A program made the translations under genes and the position numbers. Shown here piece by piece: positions 1-5,928 of a DNA stretch of 12,067 bases. This DNA is from JANRKG01 sp033763635 (GTDB lineage: Bacteria > Cyanobacteriota > Cyanobacteriia > GCF-001939115): contig JANRKG010000145.1 in NCBI GenBank assembly GCA_033763635.1, positions 1 to 12,067 of the forward strand, written 5' to 3'. The notes beneath the pieces are model-generated. The model made no database searches and had not been told where the DNA came from. It was given only the letters and a program-made list of their open reading frames with translations. The first letter of the stretch is position 1, and each line of letters begins with the position of its first letter.

Positions 1-1
1 T

Positions 2-340
2 ATTGACATTGCCAACCAACTTGAAGCAAACGGAACTCGATTAGTTACAACTCAAGCGATTTTATTGGAAATTGGTAATGCCCTTTCCAAAACAAAATAT
101 CGAGTTGCAGCAGTTCAGCTTCTTGAATCCCTGGTGGTAGATTCAAATGTTGAAATTGTTCAGATCACAAATGAACTATATGATGCTGCATTTGCCTTGT
201 TTAAAAGTAGACAGGACAAAGAATGGGGACTAATTGACTGCATATCCTTCACTGTAATGAAGGACCGAAAAATCTATAATGCTCTGACAGCCGATGATCA
301 CTTTAATCAGGCTGGATTTCGAGCTTTATTAAAAAAATAA
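2..340 (+). CDS. PIN-domain toxin nuclease (VapC-like), 5' truncated by the window edge
   Basis: The reading frame is open from the first bases of the window to the TAA at 338-340, so 112 residues of the C-terminal part are visible and the start lies upstream. PIN domains are Mg-dependent RNases; most small free-standing ones are toxins of VapBC-type toxin-antitoxin pairs. Visible signatures are the conserved Glu in LLEIGNAL (visible residue 23), the Asp in GLIDCISF (79) and the Asp in TADDHF (98) followed by NQAGF, the usual end of this family. The first catalytic Asp and any antitoxin gene would lie outside the window. An internal TTG at 65 is in frame but is not the true start, because the Thr-Thr and Glu motifs of the domain flank it. 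The gene is AT-rich and ends only 16 bp from the convergent galT stop. Family assignment is confident; toxin activity is inferred from the family. Confidence 0.85.
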   Translation: MDIANQLEANGTRLVTTQAILLEIGNALSKTKYRVAAVQLLESLVVDSNVEIVQITNELYDAAFALFKSRQDKEWGLIDCISFTVMKDRKIYNALTADDHFNQAGFRALLKK

Positions 341-356
341 GCTATTTGTACTATCC

Positions 357-1355
357 TTAATCCTCATTGAGAAAATCCGCGTCGGCTTCGGGCAACGATG
401 GATTGATGCTAATCCCCGATCCAATTTCAAAACCAGCGGGAGTCGTGAGGCGGGGGCGGATCTGGCAGTACCAGTGATTGTGGGGTTCGGCGACTCGGTA
501 ACGAGCAGCCGTGAGGATCGCGTAGTTGTAGTCTGGATTATTGAGTTTTTGATAGAGCTTCAGAAGTACCGTTTTCAAAATGGCGGCAAACTGAGATACC
601 TGCTCTGGGGTGATCGCACCAAACTCACTCTGATGCTCCTTGGGAAGAATCCAGATCTCAAAAGGAACCTCAGCGGCAAAGGGAATAAAGGCAAGGTAAG
701 ATTCGTTCTCGGCAATTACCCGTCGCCGTTCATAGCGCTCAAACTCTAGAATGTCACAGTAAGCACACTGGCCCCATTCGTCAAAATAGCGCTGGGCTTC
801 ATCCTCATGCCACCGTCGATGGCGAGGAACGATCGGAGTTGTCATAAGCTGGGAATGGGGATGGCGCAGGGAAGATCCTGCAATGCGTCCCTGATTGCGA
901 AAGATGATAATCCACAAATTTTCCCGTATCTTCATCAAGCTCTGGTAGCGCAGGCGGTAGGCTTCTACCACCCGTTCCAACTCTGAACAGGGCATCAGCG
1001 CTAAAACCTGATGATGTTCCGGCGTTTCAATCAAAACCTCATGGTGCCCGTAACCAGGAAGTTCAAGGTAGATGCCAGAGAGCGATCGTCGAGGTTCTAG
1101 TTCAGGCGAGAGGGCTGGGAATTTGTTGGGCACGACCCGCACCTGCCAATCGGTTCCTGCCGAGTTGGGCACTTCCAAAAGAACCGTTTCTTCTGAGCTA
1201 AACGTTTCCTTGCAAAATGGACACGATTTAGCTGAATTAGCCTGGGAAGCGTCCGTATGCTCCCACTGAAAATCCTGTGGACGCTTACGACGATTAGGTG
1301 CATAGATGACCCATTCGCGAGTGGCTCGATTTAAACGAATATGACTATGAGACAC
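357..1355 (-). CDS. galT: Galactose-1-phosphate uridylyltransferase (GalT, HIT superfamily)
   Basis: This cytoplasmic enzyme of the Leloir pathway exchanges UMP between UDP-glucose and galactose-1-phosphate. The protein has 332 residues (E. coli GalT is about 348). It carries the family hallmark HPHSQ at residues 165-169, with His167 the expected uridylylated nucleophile. By comparison with E. coli GalT, zinc ligands would be Cys45, Cys48 (CPFC), His114 (ETPEHH) and His165. A second CxxC pair lies at 197-200. NKFPAL (77-82) and the C-terminal HNHWY...RPRL stretch (292-302) also match the family. The start is a GTG at 1353-1355; no good Shine-Dalgarno precedes it, so the start is less certain than the frame. 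No galK, galE or galM lies nearby, so it may serve general sugar-nucleotide metabolism rather than galactose catabolism. Some GalT-like proteins act on other hexose-1-phosphates. Confidence 0.87.
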   Translation of the reverse strand: MSHSHIRLNRATREWVIYAPNRRKRPQDFQWEHTDASQANSAKSCPFCKETFSSEETVLLEVPNSAGTDWQVRVVPNKFPALSPELEPRRSLSGIYLELPGYGHHEVLIETPEHHQVLALMPCSELERVVEAYRLRYQSLMKIRENLWIIIFRNQGRIAGSSLRHPHSQLMTTPIVPRHRRWHEDEAQRYFDEWGQCAYCDILEFERYERRRVIAENESYLAFIPFAAEVPFEIWILPKEHQSEFGAITPEQVSQFAAILKTVLLKLYQKLNNPDYNYAILTAARYRVAEPHNHWYCQIRPRLTTPAGFEIGSGISINPSLPEADADFLNED

Positions 1356-1395
1356 AAAAAATTGAGGTAAAAAATAAAATGATTAGAAAAGGAAA

Positions 1396-1423
1396 AGTAT
1401 CACACCCGATCTAGAGCTAACAA
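1396..1423 (-). promoter_or_regulatory. Candidate sigma70-type promoter for galT
   Basis: On the minus strand a TTGTTA (plus-strand 1418-1423) is followed after 16 bases by GATACT (1396-1401), which is preceded by TG one base upstream as in an extended -10. It sits about 40 bp before the GTG of galT. The match to consensus is only four of six in each box, so this is a weak prediction. Confidence 0.25.
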
Positions 1424-1487
1424 ACCATTGCCCCAGTTCTGCTAATAGGTAAGAAAAAGTAAGAATAATTTTGTTACGACGATCGCT

Positions 1488-1522
1488 TTCAAAGCCTTTA
1501 GAGAAGGTCTAAAAGCTTTGAA
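1488..1522. repeat. Strong inverted repeat, 15-bp stem with one mismatch and 5-nt loop
   Basis: The left arm 1488-1502 (begins TTCAAAGC) pairs with the right arm 1508-1522 (ends GCTTTGAA) around loop GAAGG. Only the C1496/A1514 pair fails. Neither strand has a run of T directly after the stem, so it does not look like an ordinary intrinsic terminator. It could be a processed RNA structure in the sppA-aroH-galT transcript or part of a repeat element. Confidence 0.7.
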
Positions 1523-1525
1523 GTA

Positions 1526-1562
1526 CGAGGATTAGGGAGACTTCTAAAAATTAATTTCCTCG
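1526..1562. repeat. Inverted repeat CGAGGA...TCCTCG
   Basis: CGAGGA at 1526-1531 is the exact reverse complement of TCCTCG at 1557-1562, with a 25-nt AT-rich loop. It begins 3 bp after the strong hairpin at 1488-1522 and shares its last base with the next palindrome. Alone it would be unremarkable; its place in a chain of four makes it worth recording. Confidence 0.45.
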
Positions 1563-1616
1563 CTGGTTTCGGCTGCGCTCAACCAGCACCCGTGCCCTGA
1601 GCGGAGTCGAAGGGCA
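1562..1616. repeat. Double hairpin, probable dispersed palindromic (REP-like) repeat
   Basis: Hairpin A has arms GCTGGTT (1562-1568) and AACCAGC (1581-1587) around loop TCGGCTGCGCTC. Hairpin B has arms TGCCCT (1593-1598) and AGGGCA (1611-1616) around loop GAGCGGAGTCGA. Both loops are 12 nt, and the two are reverse complements of each other at 10 of 12 positions, so the whole unit can also fold as one larger inverted repeat. Sequences of the form CCCTGAGCGNAGTCGAAGGG are, from memory, very common intergenic repeats in filamentous cyanobacteria. That makes a dispersed repeat the likeliest reading; copy number cannot be judged from this window. Confidence 0.6.
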
Positions 1617-1675
1617 ATCCACAGGTAAACTCTTTTCAAAAAATCGCCTAAGCAAGGAAAAAGCTCAGAAAAAGA

Positions 1676-2065
1676 CTAAAAAAGCCCTGCTTGAGAGAAT
1701 ACAAGGTCGGGGCGCAGGTTGCGGGCCTGTCGGAGGTAGGGGTGATGGATTTCTAGATGGGGATTGGAGGTATTGACGTGGATGAGGAAGCGGATACAAC
1801 GCTCCAGACTTCCAACGACATGCATCTGCTGTACATCGAGCAGGGGAACGTTGCTCCATCGGGGACGCTCCCGTGCGATCGAAGCCGGGAAACAGGCATC
1901 CAGATCACGAGTGACCGAAAAAGTGGCACTGATAATATCGGCGGGATCTAGCTGATTGCGGGACTCTAATTCATCCAATAACTCTGTAACAGCTTCCCGA
2001 ATTGCTTCAACAGAGTTGTCTGAAGCGGTTGTTGCTCCACGAATTGCCCGCACGCGCCATTCCAC
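1676..2065 (-). CDS. aroH: Chorismate mutase, AroH type (monofunctional)
   Basis: This cytoplasmic enzyme rearranges chorismate to prephenate, the branch point to phenylalanine and tyrosine. The 129-residue protein has the length and trimer-forming alpha/beta signature of Bacillus AroH: VRAIRGATT (5-13), DLDACFPA (54-61), GSLERCIR (85-92), HHPYLRQA (107-114) and LRPDL (117-121). With a constant +2 offset from B. subtilis AroH, Arg9, Phe59, Arg65, Arg92 and Tyr110 match its Arg7, Phe57, Arg63, Arg90 and Tyr108. However, Glu78 corresponds to Gln80 and Cys75 to Asp77 (see findings). The start is GTG at 2063-2065, preceded by a clear GGAGG 8 nt upstream. It lies 101 bp after sppA on the same strand. 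The role in aromatic amino acid synthesis follows from the family. Confidence 0.9.
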   Translation of the reverse strand: MEWRVRAIRGATTASDNSVEAIREAVTELLDELESRNQLDPADIISATFSVTRDLDACFPASIARERPRWSNVPLLDVQQMHVVGSLERCIRFLIHVNTSNPHLEIHHPYLRQARNLRPDLVFSQAGLF

Positions 2066-2073
2066 GCCAAAAT

Positions 2074-2078
2074 CCTCC
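2074..2078 (-). promoter_or_regulatory. Shine-Dalgarno GGAGG deciding the GTG start of aroH
   Basis: On the minus strand GGAGG is followed by 8 nt and then GTG. It is one of the few canonical ribosome binding sites in this window and supports the GTG start at 2063-2065. Confidence 0.75.
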
Positions 2079-2090
2079 AGGTACTTACAT

Positions 2091-2119
2091 TTGAACTAAC
2101 AGTTGAACTAACAGTTGAA
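2091..2119. repeat. 12-bp tandem repeat, 2.4 copies
   Basis: The unit TTGAACTAACAG occurs at 2091-2102 and 2103-2114 exactly, followed by a partial copy TTGAA at 2115-2119. It lies in the 101-bp spacer between sppA and aroH, starting 12 bp before the aroH Shine-Dalgarno in the direction of transcription. It could be a replication-slippage tract or a direct-repeat binding site. Confidence 0.8.
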
Positions 2120-2166
2120 AGGTGAGCGTCAGATTTCAGGGATGTTTCCCCTGAGAAACCTGTGAT

Positions 2167-3018
2167 TTAGGGCCGATACAGCCAAAGGGGCAGACCACTG
2201 GTAGACAGTTCAAATTCTAGCCAGTCGATTCCGGCTGCGATTCCCGATTGTGCCAACCCCAATTGTACCAATCCCGATTTTGTTTGATTACCGCCCGAAG
2301 TCAAACGGCTTAAAATGGGCTTACGCTCTTCAAAGTTAAAGCATTTTGTTCGCTCAGGGTCAAGTCCGACGAGTTCAGCAGCCCAACGCCGAGCCTCTTC
2401 TTCCGTTCCCAGGCGATCGACCACCCCCAGTTCCAGGGCTTGCTGCCCTGTGAAGATCCGTCCATCGGCAAAGCTACGCACCGCTTCAACCGTTAATTTC
2501 CGAGCTTCCGCAACGGTCTGCACAAACTGAAGATAACTGATATCAATGAGTTCTTGCAGAATCCCCTTCTCTGGTTCCGTCAGTTCCCGATCGAAGGCCA
2601 GGATATCTTTATAAGGCCCCGACTTAATGACCTTGAAGGAAACCCCAATCTTTTCTAGCAACCGCTCCAGGTTATTTCCTCGCAGAATGACCCCAATGCT
2701 GCCCGTAATCGTACCGGGATTCGCAACAATATGATCCGCTCCCATTCCGATGTAGACCCCGCCCGAAGCCGAGATATTACCGAAACTGGCAACAATTTTG
2801 ACCTTTTCCCGCAACCGTCGCAGGGCACTGTAAATTTCCTGGGAATCACCCACCGTTCCGCCAGGGCTATCAATTCTGAGCAGAAGAGCCGGAAACCCTC
2901 GTTCTTCAATGGTTTTCAGGGCTTCTAAAATCCGCTTGCGGGTTGGTCCCCCAATGACACCAGAGACTTCAATTCGAGCAATTTGCTTTCGCGATCGAAA
3001 CTTTAAAGGCCAAACCAT
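2167..3018 (-). CDS. sppA: Short-form signal peptide peptidase SppA (peptidase S49)
   Basis: Peptidase S49 enzymes cut up signal peptides and other membrane-associated peptides with a Ser-Lys dyad. This 283-residue protein is a single-domain form. Its best landmarks are LLLRIDSPGGTV (46-56), the nucleophile region NISASGGVYI with Ser85 (81-90), GSIGV (106-110) and SGPYKDI (133-139), whose Lys137 lies 52 residues after the Ser. That is the same distance as in B. subtilis SppA (Ser147/Lys199). The N-terminus (MVWPLKFRSRK) has no evident transmembrane helix, so the protein seems soluble or peripheral; this recalls the short SppA2-type homologue of cyanobacteria rather than the ~600-residue SppA1. 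The ATG start at 3016-3018 lacks a Shine-Dalgarno. It is probably the first gene of the sppA-aroH-galT direction and diverges from the exporter gene at 3192. Confidence 0.9.
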   Translation of the reverse strand: MVWPLKFRSRKQIARIEVSGVIGGPTRKRILEALKTIEERGFPALLLRIDSPGGTVGDSQEIYSALRRLREKVKIVASFGNISASGGVYIGMGADHIVANPGTITGSIGVILRGNNLERLLEKIGVSFKVIKSGPYKDILAFDRELTEPEKGILQELIDISYLQFVQTVAEARKLTVEAVRSFADGRIFTGQQALELGVVDRLGTEEEARRWAAELVGLDPERTKCFNFEERKPILSRLTSGGNQTKSGLVQLGLAQSGIAAGIDWLEFELSTSGLPLWLYRP

Positions 3019-3181
3019 GTTTGCTTATGCTAACGCTGAGTCTCTAGTCTAACCGACTTCACAGGGGCGATTAGAGAAGTGCCCAGTTCAGCTTACCTTC
3101 CTTTTTGCCAAATCCATTACTTAACATATCTATAAGAATCAGTAGAATGGGTAAAGTCAGGTTTAACCCAGTTGGGGGGTC

Positions 3182-3185
3182 GGAG
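3182..3185 (+). promoter_or_regulatory. Shine-Dalgarno GGAG supporting the ATG at 3192
   Basis: GGAG followed by 6 nt and ATG. The frame stays open upstream to a TTG at 3105 and an ATG at 3147, but only the ATG at 3192 has a well-placed ribosome binding site, and it starts the protein shortly before its first membrane helix. Further upstream, TATAAG at 3131-3136 is a possible -10 element without a convincing -35. Confidence 0.6.
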
Positions 3186-3191
3186 TTCTTC

Positions 3192-4253
3192 ATGCAGTCA
3201 AAGTTAGTGGAGTCGCGTCTTCCCATCCCATCGCTGTTACTCATTGCCCCATTTTTCTTTTGGGGGACGGCGATGGTGGCCATGAAGGGGGCGATCGACC
3301 ACACGACCCCCCTTTTTCTAGCGGGAGTCCGGTTGGTCCCAGCGGGGCTTTTGGTGTTGCTAGCAGCGTTCCTCATGGGTCGTCGCCAACCCCAAACCTG
3401 GCAAGCATGGCTCTGGATTAGCTTATTCGCGCTAGTGGACGGAACTCTCTTTCAGGGATTTTTAGCAGAAGGGTTAGTGCGGACAGGAGCAGGTTTAGGT
3501 TCCGTCATGATCGACTCCCAACCGCTCGCAGTGGCATTACTCGCCCTCTGGTTCTTTGGGGAACGGATTGGGCTATGGGGCTGGTTAGGACTAGGAATGG
3601 GCATTATCGGTATCAGTCTCCTGGGGTTGCCAGATGCCTGGATTTTGGGAGGTCTGGGGCATGGGCTGGCAGATGCGGGTCAATCCCTCACCCTTGTATC
3701 GCTCGTTTCCCTGATTCAGAGTTTGTTTCAGAACGGTCAATGGCTGATGCTGTTGGCGGCCCTCTCGATGGCCCTGGGAACGGTGATCTCCCGGTTTGTG
3801 TCCCGCCATGTGGACCCGATCGTCGCCACGGGCTGGCACATGATTCTGGGGGGCATTCCTTTATTTGCGGGATCAACCTTCTGGGAAGTCAATCAGTGGA
3901 GTGGTTTGAGCTTACCGGATTGGGCCGCATTGGGGTATTCCACTGTATTTGGGAGCGCGATCGCCTATGCCCTGTTCTTTTACTTCGCCTCCAGTGGTAG
4001 CCTGACGAGCTTGAGTTCTCTGACTTTCCTCACCCCGATCTTTGCTCTGGCCTTTGGCAACCTGCTGTTAGGCGAAGAGTTAACCCCCGTAAAGTGGATC
4101 GGAGTGAGCTTATCTCTCCTGAGTATTTACTTGATTAACCAACGGGACAAACTCACAAAAGACCTGCCTCCTCTAGAGGTTCGATCCGAGGCTTCCATTG
4201 AACTCGTTTCCCTTGAAGAAGAAGTGCTGAAGAGCCGTTCGGAAAATTATTGA
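3192..4253 (+). CDS. EamA/DMT-family membrane exporter (10 transmembrane helices)
   Basis: This is an inner-membrane transporter of the drug/metabolite transporter superfamily, members of which export amino acids, metabolites or drugs; the substrate here is unknown. With the ATG at 3192 it has 353 residues, typical of the family with a short tail. Two EamA repeats of five hydrophobic helices are visible at about residues 13-148 and 205-318. The first opens with LLLIAPFFFWGTAMVAMKG, and glycine-rich helices follow (GLWGWLGLGMGIIGISLLG). Each repeat ends with the family's GE element: FFGERIGLWGW near 125 and LLGEELTPVKWIG near 300. A polar acidic C-terminal tail (about 325-353) should be cytoplasmic. 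The gap of about 50 residues between the halves (near 150-200) is longer than usual and partly hydrophobic. It diverges from sppA across 173 bp. Confidence 0.87.
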   Translation: MQSKLVESRLPIPSLLLIAPFFFWGTAMVAMKGAIDHTTPLFLAGVRLVPAGLLVLLAAFLMGRRQPQTWQAWLWISLFALVDGTLFQGFLAEGLVRTGAGLGSVMIDSQPLAVALLALWFFGERIGLWGWLGLGMGIIGISLLGLPDAWILGGLGHGLADAGQSLTLVSLVSLIQSLFQNGQWLMLLAALSMALGTVISRFVSRHVDPIVATGWHMILGGIPLFAGSTFWEVNQWSGLSLPDWAALGYSTVFGSAIAYALFFYFASSGSLTSLSSLTFLTPIFALAFGNLLLGEELTPVKWIGVSLSLLSIYLINQRDKLTKDLPPLEVRSEASIELVSLEEEVLKSRSENY

Positions 4254-4258
4254 TTTTC

Positions 4259-4297
4259 GCCCTCCGGAACTTCCTGTGATACATTCCAGGGAGGGGC
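4259..4297 (+). terminator. Possible terminator after the EamA exporter
   Basis: Starting 5 bp after the stop codon, GCCCTCCGGAA (4259-4269) can pair with TTCC...GGGAGGGGC (4284-4297). The stem has a small bulge and a 14-nt loop and is followed by ATTTATA. It has the GC-rich stem of an intrinsic terminator but only a weak T tract. Confidence 0.35.
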
Positions 4298-4555
4298 ATT
4301 TATACATTGTTCAGAGAGAATAGTGGATTGTGTTTGCTTCTCTGAACTTTGAACCTTTTGATGTTTCTAAACTTCTGCTGAAGGGCAGTTGCATCTTTCA
4401 CCATTTAGAACAATTGACGGGTAGGATTGGGAAGAACAATTTTTTGCTCCTGCTAAAGTTGCCTTCTTCACGAATTGCCCGGACTAGAGACCGTGATGGA
4501 AGCGAAGATAAAATGATCTTCTCAAATACACTGTTGACAAAAGCCGCTAAAAATC

Positions 4556-4587
4556 GTAAGGATGAAGCGTTGTAAGAATGAAGCGTT
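4556..4587. repeat. 16-bp tandem duplication (15/16 identical)
   Basis: The unit GTAAGGATGAAGCGTT at 4556-4571 is followed directly by GTAAGAATGAAGCGTT at 4572-4587, differing at one base. It lies about 110 bp before the chosen start of the HEAT-repeat gene. It may be a recent slippage event or a direct-repeat protein site. Confidence 0.75.
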
Positions 4588-4695
4588 GATTTCTCTAAGC
4601 TACACCCTGCTTGTGATGTTAGCCGCCCGGTTTACTGTCGCTTGTTTTGCGGTCGTCCGGTTTGCTTTGGTGTAACCCCACCTCTGAGTTACCTT

Positions 4696-5928
4696 ATGCC
4701 ACCCTATCAATCCCGATTGCTGCTGGTTTCCTGTCTTGTCTGCCTGCAATTCGTTGTGAATGTGGGGCGCAGTCCTGGAGAATCTCGATCGGATAAATCC
4801 TTCTTTTCATCGTCTGAGTCAATCTTGCTCGCCCAGGAAACTGCGGCCTCTCCTTCTCCACCCAAAGAGCTTGATTCAGCCAAGTCTTCCCAGGTTATCA
4901 CGCAGTTAGGGGCAGTAGTTGGGGAGCAATTTCGCCAGGAAGAAATCGCGTTAGTCGCTCAGGAGAAAGCAGGTTCTCCTGCTAAAACGGGTTCAGCAGG
5001 TTCCCCTGGCCCCTCTAAAAAGCTTTGGCTCCTGGCAGGGGGCGCGCTGGTTGCAGTCTCTTCGATGGGGGCAATCCTTTTGCGGTTCTCCCGTCGCCCT
5101 CAAGCCAAAGCCCTCACGCCTGAACCTACCGCTACCAAAGAATCGCGATCGGCTCCATCTCAAGGATATCGGATTAGCCTCCCCGCCTTAGGGGAAACTC
5201 CTCCGACCTCTGAAGTTCCTCCCCTCCCCTCTGATTCTTCACCTGAAGAAAACCAGGATGAGAAAAATCATGCCCAGGAAAGTAATGGGCAGGGCAGGAA
5301 TGGACATCAATCAGAAATCATTGTTCATCCCCAACCTCCCGCATCCGATTCCTCCAGGGCAATGACTGACGACCTAGCCGTTGGAGAAATGAGCTTTCCT
5401 GTGAAAACGCCTTCGGAAACGGCTGCCAATAGTCACGAATTAGCGATCGGTGAAACCACCCGCATTGCTAAACCGACGATTGTGGAAGAACTGGTGCGGG
5501 AATTACAAAGTGTCGATCGGACCCGTCGCAGCCGAGCCATCTGGGAATTGGGCCAGCGGGGAGATTCCCACGCCGTTCAACCCCTGGTAGATTTGTTGCT
5601 CGACTCCGACTCCAAACAACGAAGCCTGATTCTGGCTTCCCTCTCGGAAATTGGAGTTCGGACCCTCAAACCCCTGAACCGTGCCCTGACGATCGGCCTT
5701 CAAGATGAAAATGCTGAAGTGCGTAAGAATGCGATTCGGGATCTCACGCGGGTCTATGACTTAATTGGGCAAATCACCCAACTCCTGCGCCATGCGGCCC
5801 AAGATCCAGACCCAGAAGTTCAGGAAACGGCTCGCTGGGCATTGAATCAAGTGGGCCGACTCCGGACGGCGGCGGGTATGGAGAGTTCTCCTTCGAATCA
5901 ACCCTCGATTTCTGGGGGGCCAGATTAG
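4696..5928 (+). CDS. Membrane-anchored HEAT-repeat protein with signal peptide
   Basis: The protein has 410 residues from the ATG at 4696; an in-frame TTG at 4642 would add 18 residues and spoil the signal peptide. In order: a Sec-type signal or first helix (about 6-23), a Ser/Pro/Ala/Gln-rich segment (25-108), a clear transmembrane helix at about 110-130 flanked by KK and RFSRRP, a long Pro/Ser/Glu-rich disordered linker (135-255), and HEAT-like repeats at about 263-390. Characteristic pieces are SRAIWELGQRGD, AVQPLVDLLLDSD, AEVRKNAIRDL and PDPEVQETARWAL. The basic flank after the helix suggests that the HEAT domain faces the cytoplasm. HEAT arrays act as protein-binding scaffolds. PBS-lyase-type HEAT proteins of cyanobacteria are related, but lyases are soluble and lack this anchor, so lyase activity is not proposed. 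Its stop overlaps that of the convergent methyltransferase by 4 bp. The binding partner is unknown. Confidence 0.82.
   Translation: MPPYQSRLLLVSCLVCLQFVVNVGRSPGESRSDKSFFSSSESILLAQETAASPSPPKELDSAKSSQVITQLGAVVGEQFRQEEIALVAQEKAGSPAKTGSAGSPGPSKKLWLLAGGALVAVSSMGAILLRFSRRPQAKALTPEPTATKESRSAPSQGYRISLPALGETPPTSEVPPLPSDSSPEENQDEKNHAQESNGQGRNGHQSEIIVHPQPPASDSSRAMTDDLAVGEMSFPVKTPSETAANSHELAIGETTRIAKPTIVEELVRELQSVDRTRRSRAIWELGQRGDSHAVQPLVDLLLDSDSKQRSLILASLSEIGVRTLKPLNRALTIGLQDENAEVRKNAIRDLTRVYDLIGQITQLLRHAAQDPDPEVQETARWALNQVGRLRTAAGMESSPSNQPSISGGPD

Larger units (their letters stand above)
1356..1675. other. 320-bp gene-free spacer between aroH and galT with stacked inverted repeats
   Basis: No supported coding frame is present. 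The 1488-1616 part is unusually structured: four inverted repeats follow one another almost without gaps (1488-1522, 1526-1562, 1562-1587, 1593-1616), listed separately. The remainder towards galT is AT-rich and holds the candidate galT promoter. A HIP1-core CGATCG sits beside the first hairpin. Confidence 0.7.
4254..4695. other. 442-bp spacer with no convincing gene
   Basis: Apart from the hairpin at 4259-4297 and the 16-bp tandem repeat at 4556-4587, nothing recognisable is seen. An open frame of 81 codons from a GTG at 4330 to 4575 encodes a basic, low-complexity-like peptide without recognisable motifs or a clear ribosome binding site; it is not called as a gene. The last part (4621-4695) should hold the promoter and leader of the HEAT-repeat gene; no consensus boxes stand out. 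The frame of that gene is open back to a TTG at 4642. Confidence 0.5.

Noticed and set aside
474..749. Plus-strand open frame of 91 codons inside galT
   Set aside because: Antisense shadow of a well-supported gene, with no motifs of its own.
1488..1522. Strong hairpin as an intrinsic terminator for aroH
   Set aside because: No T run follows the stem on the minus strand (TTTGAAAGCG follows), so an ordinary terminator is unlikely.
2091..2119. Tandem repeats as a CRISPR remnant
   Set aside because: Units are 12 bp with no spacers between them, and no cas genes are present.
3105..3191. Longer exporter gene starting at TTG 3105 or ATG 3147
   Set aside because: The added residues contain no family sequence, and the ATG at 3192 has a GGAG at the right distance.
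3575..4000. Plus-strand open frame of 141 codons inside the exporter gene
   Set aside because: Overlaps the membrane-protein frame throughout and lacks any protein-family features; a shadow.
4330..4575. Open frame of 81 codons starting with GTG
   Set aside because: No recognisable motif, weak start and ribosome binding site, and composition like the surrounding spacer; treated as chance.
4642..4695. HEAT-repeat gene starting at TTG 4642
   Set aside because: The extra 18 residues would bury the signal peptide; the ATG at 4696 gives a normal one.
4723..4734. Possible lipobox LVSC at residues 10-13 of the HEAT-repeat protein
   Set aside because: Too close to the N-terminus, with too few hydrophobic residues before it for a lipoprotein signal.
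4696..5928. HEAT-repeat protein as a phycobilin lyase (CpcE/F type)
   Set aside because: The membrane anchor and long linker do not fit soluble lyases, and there are no phycobilisome genes nearby.
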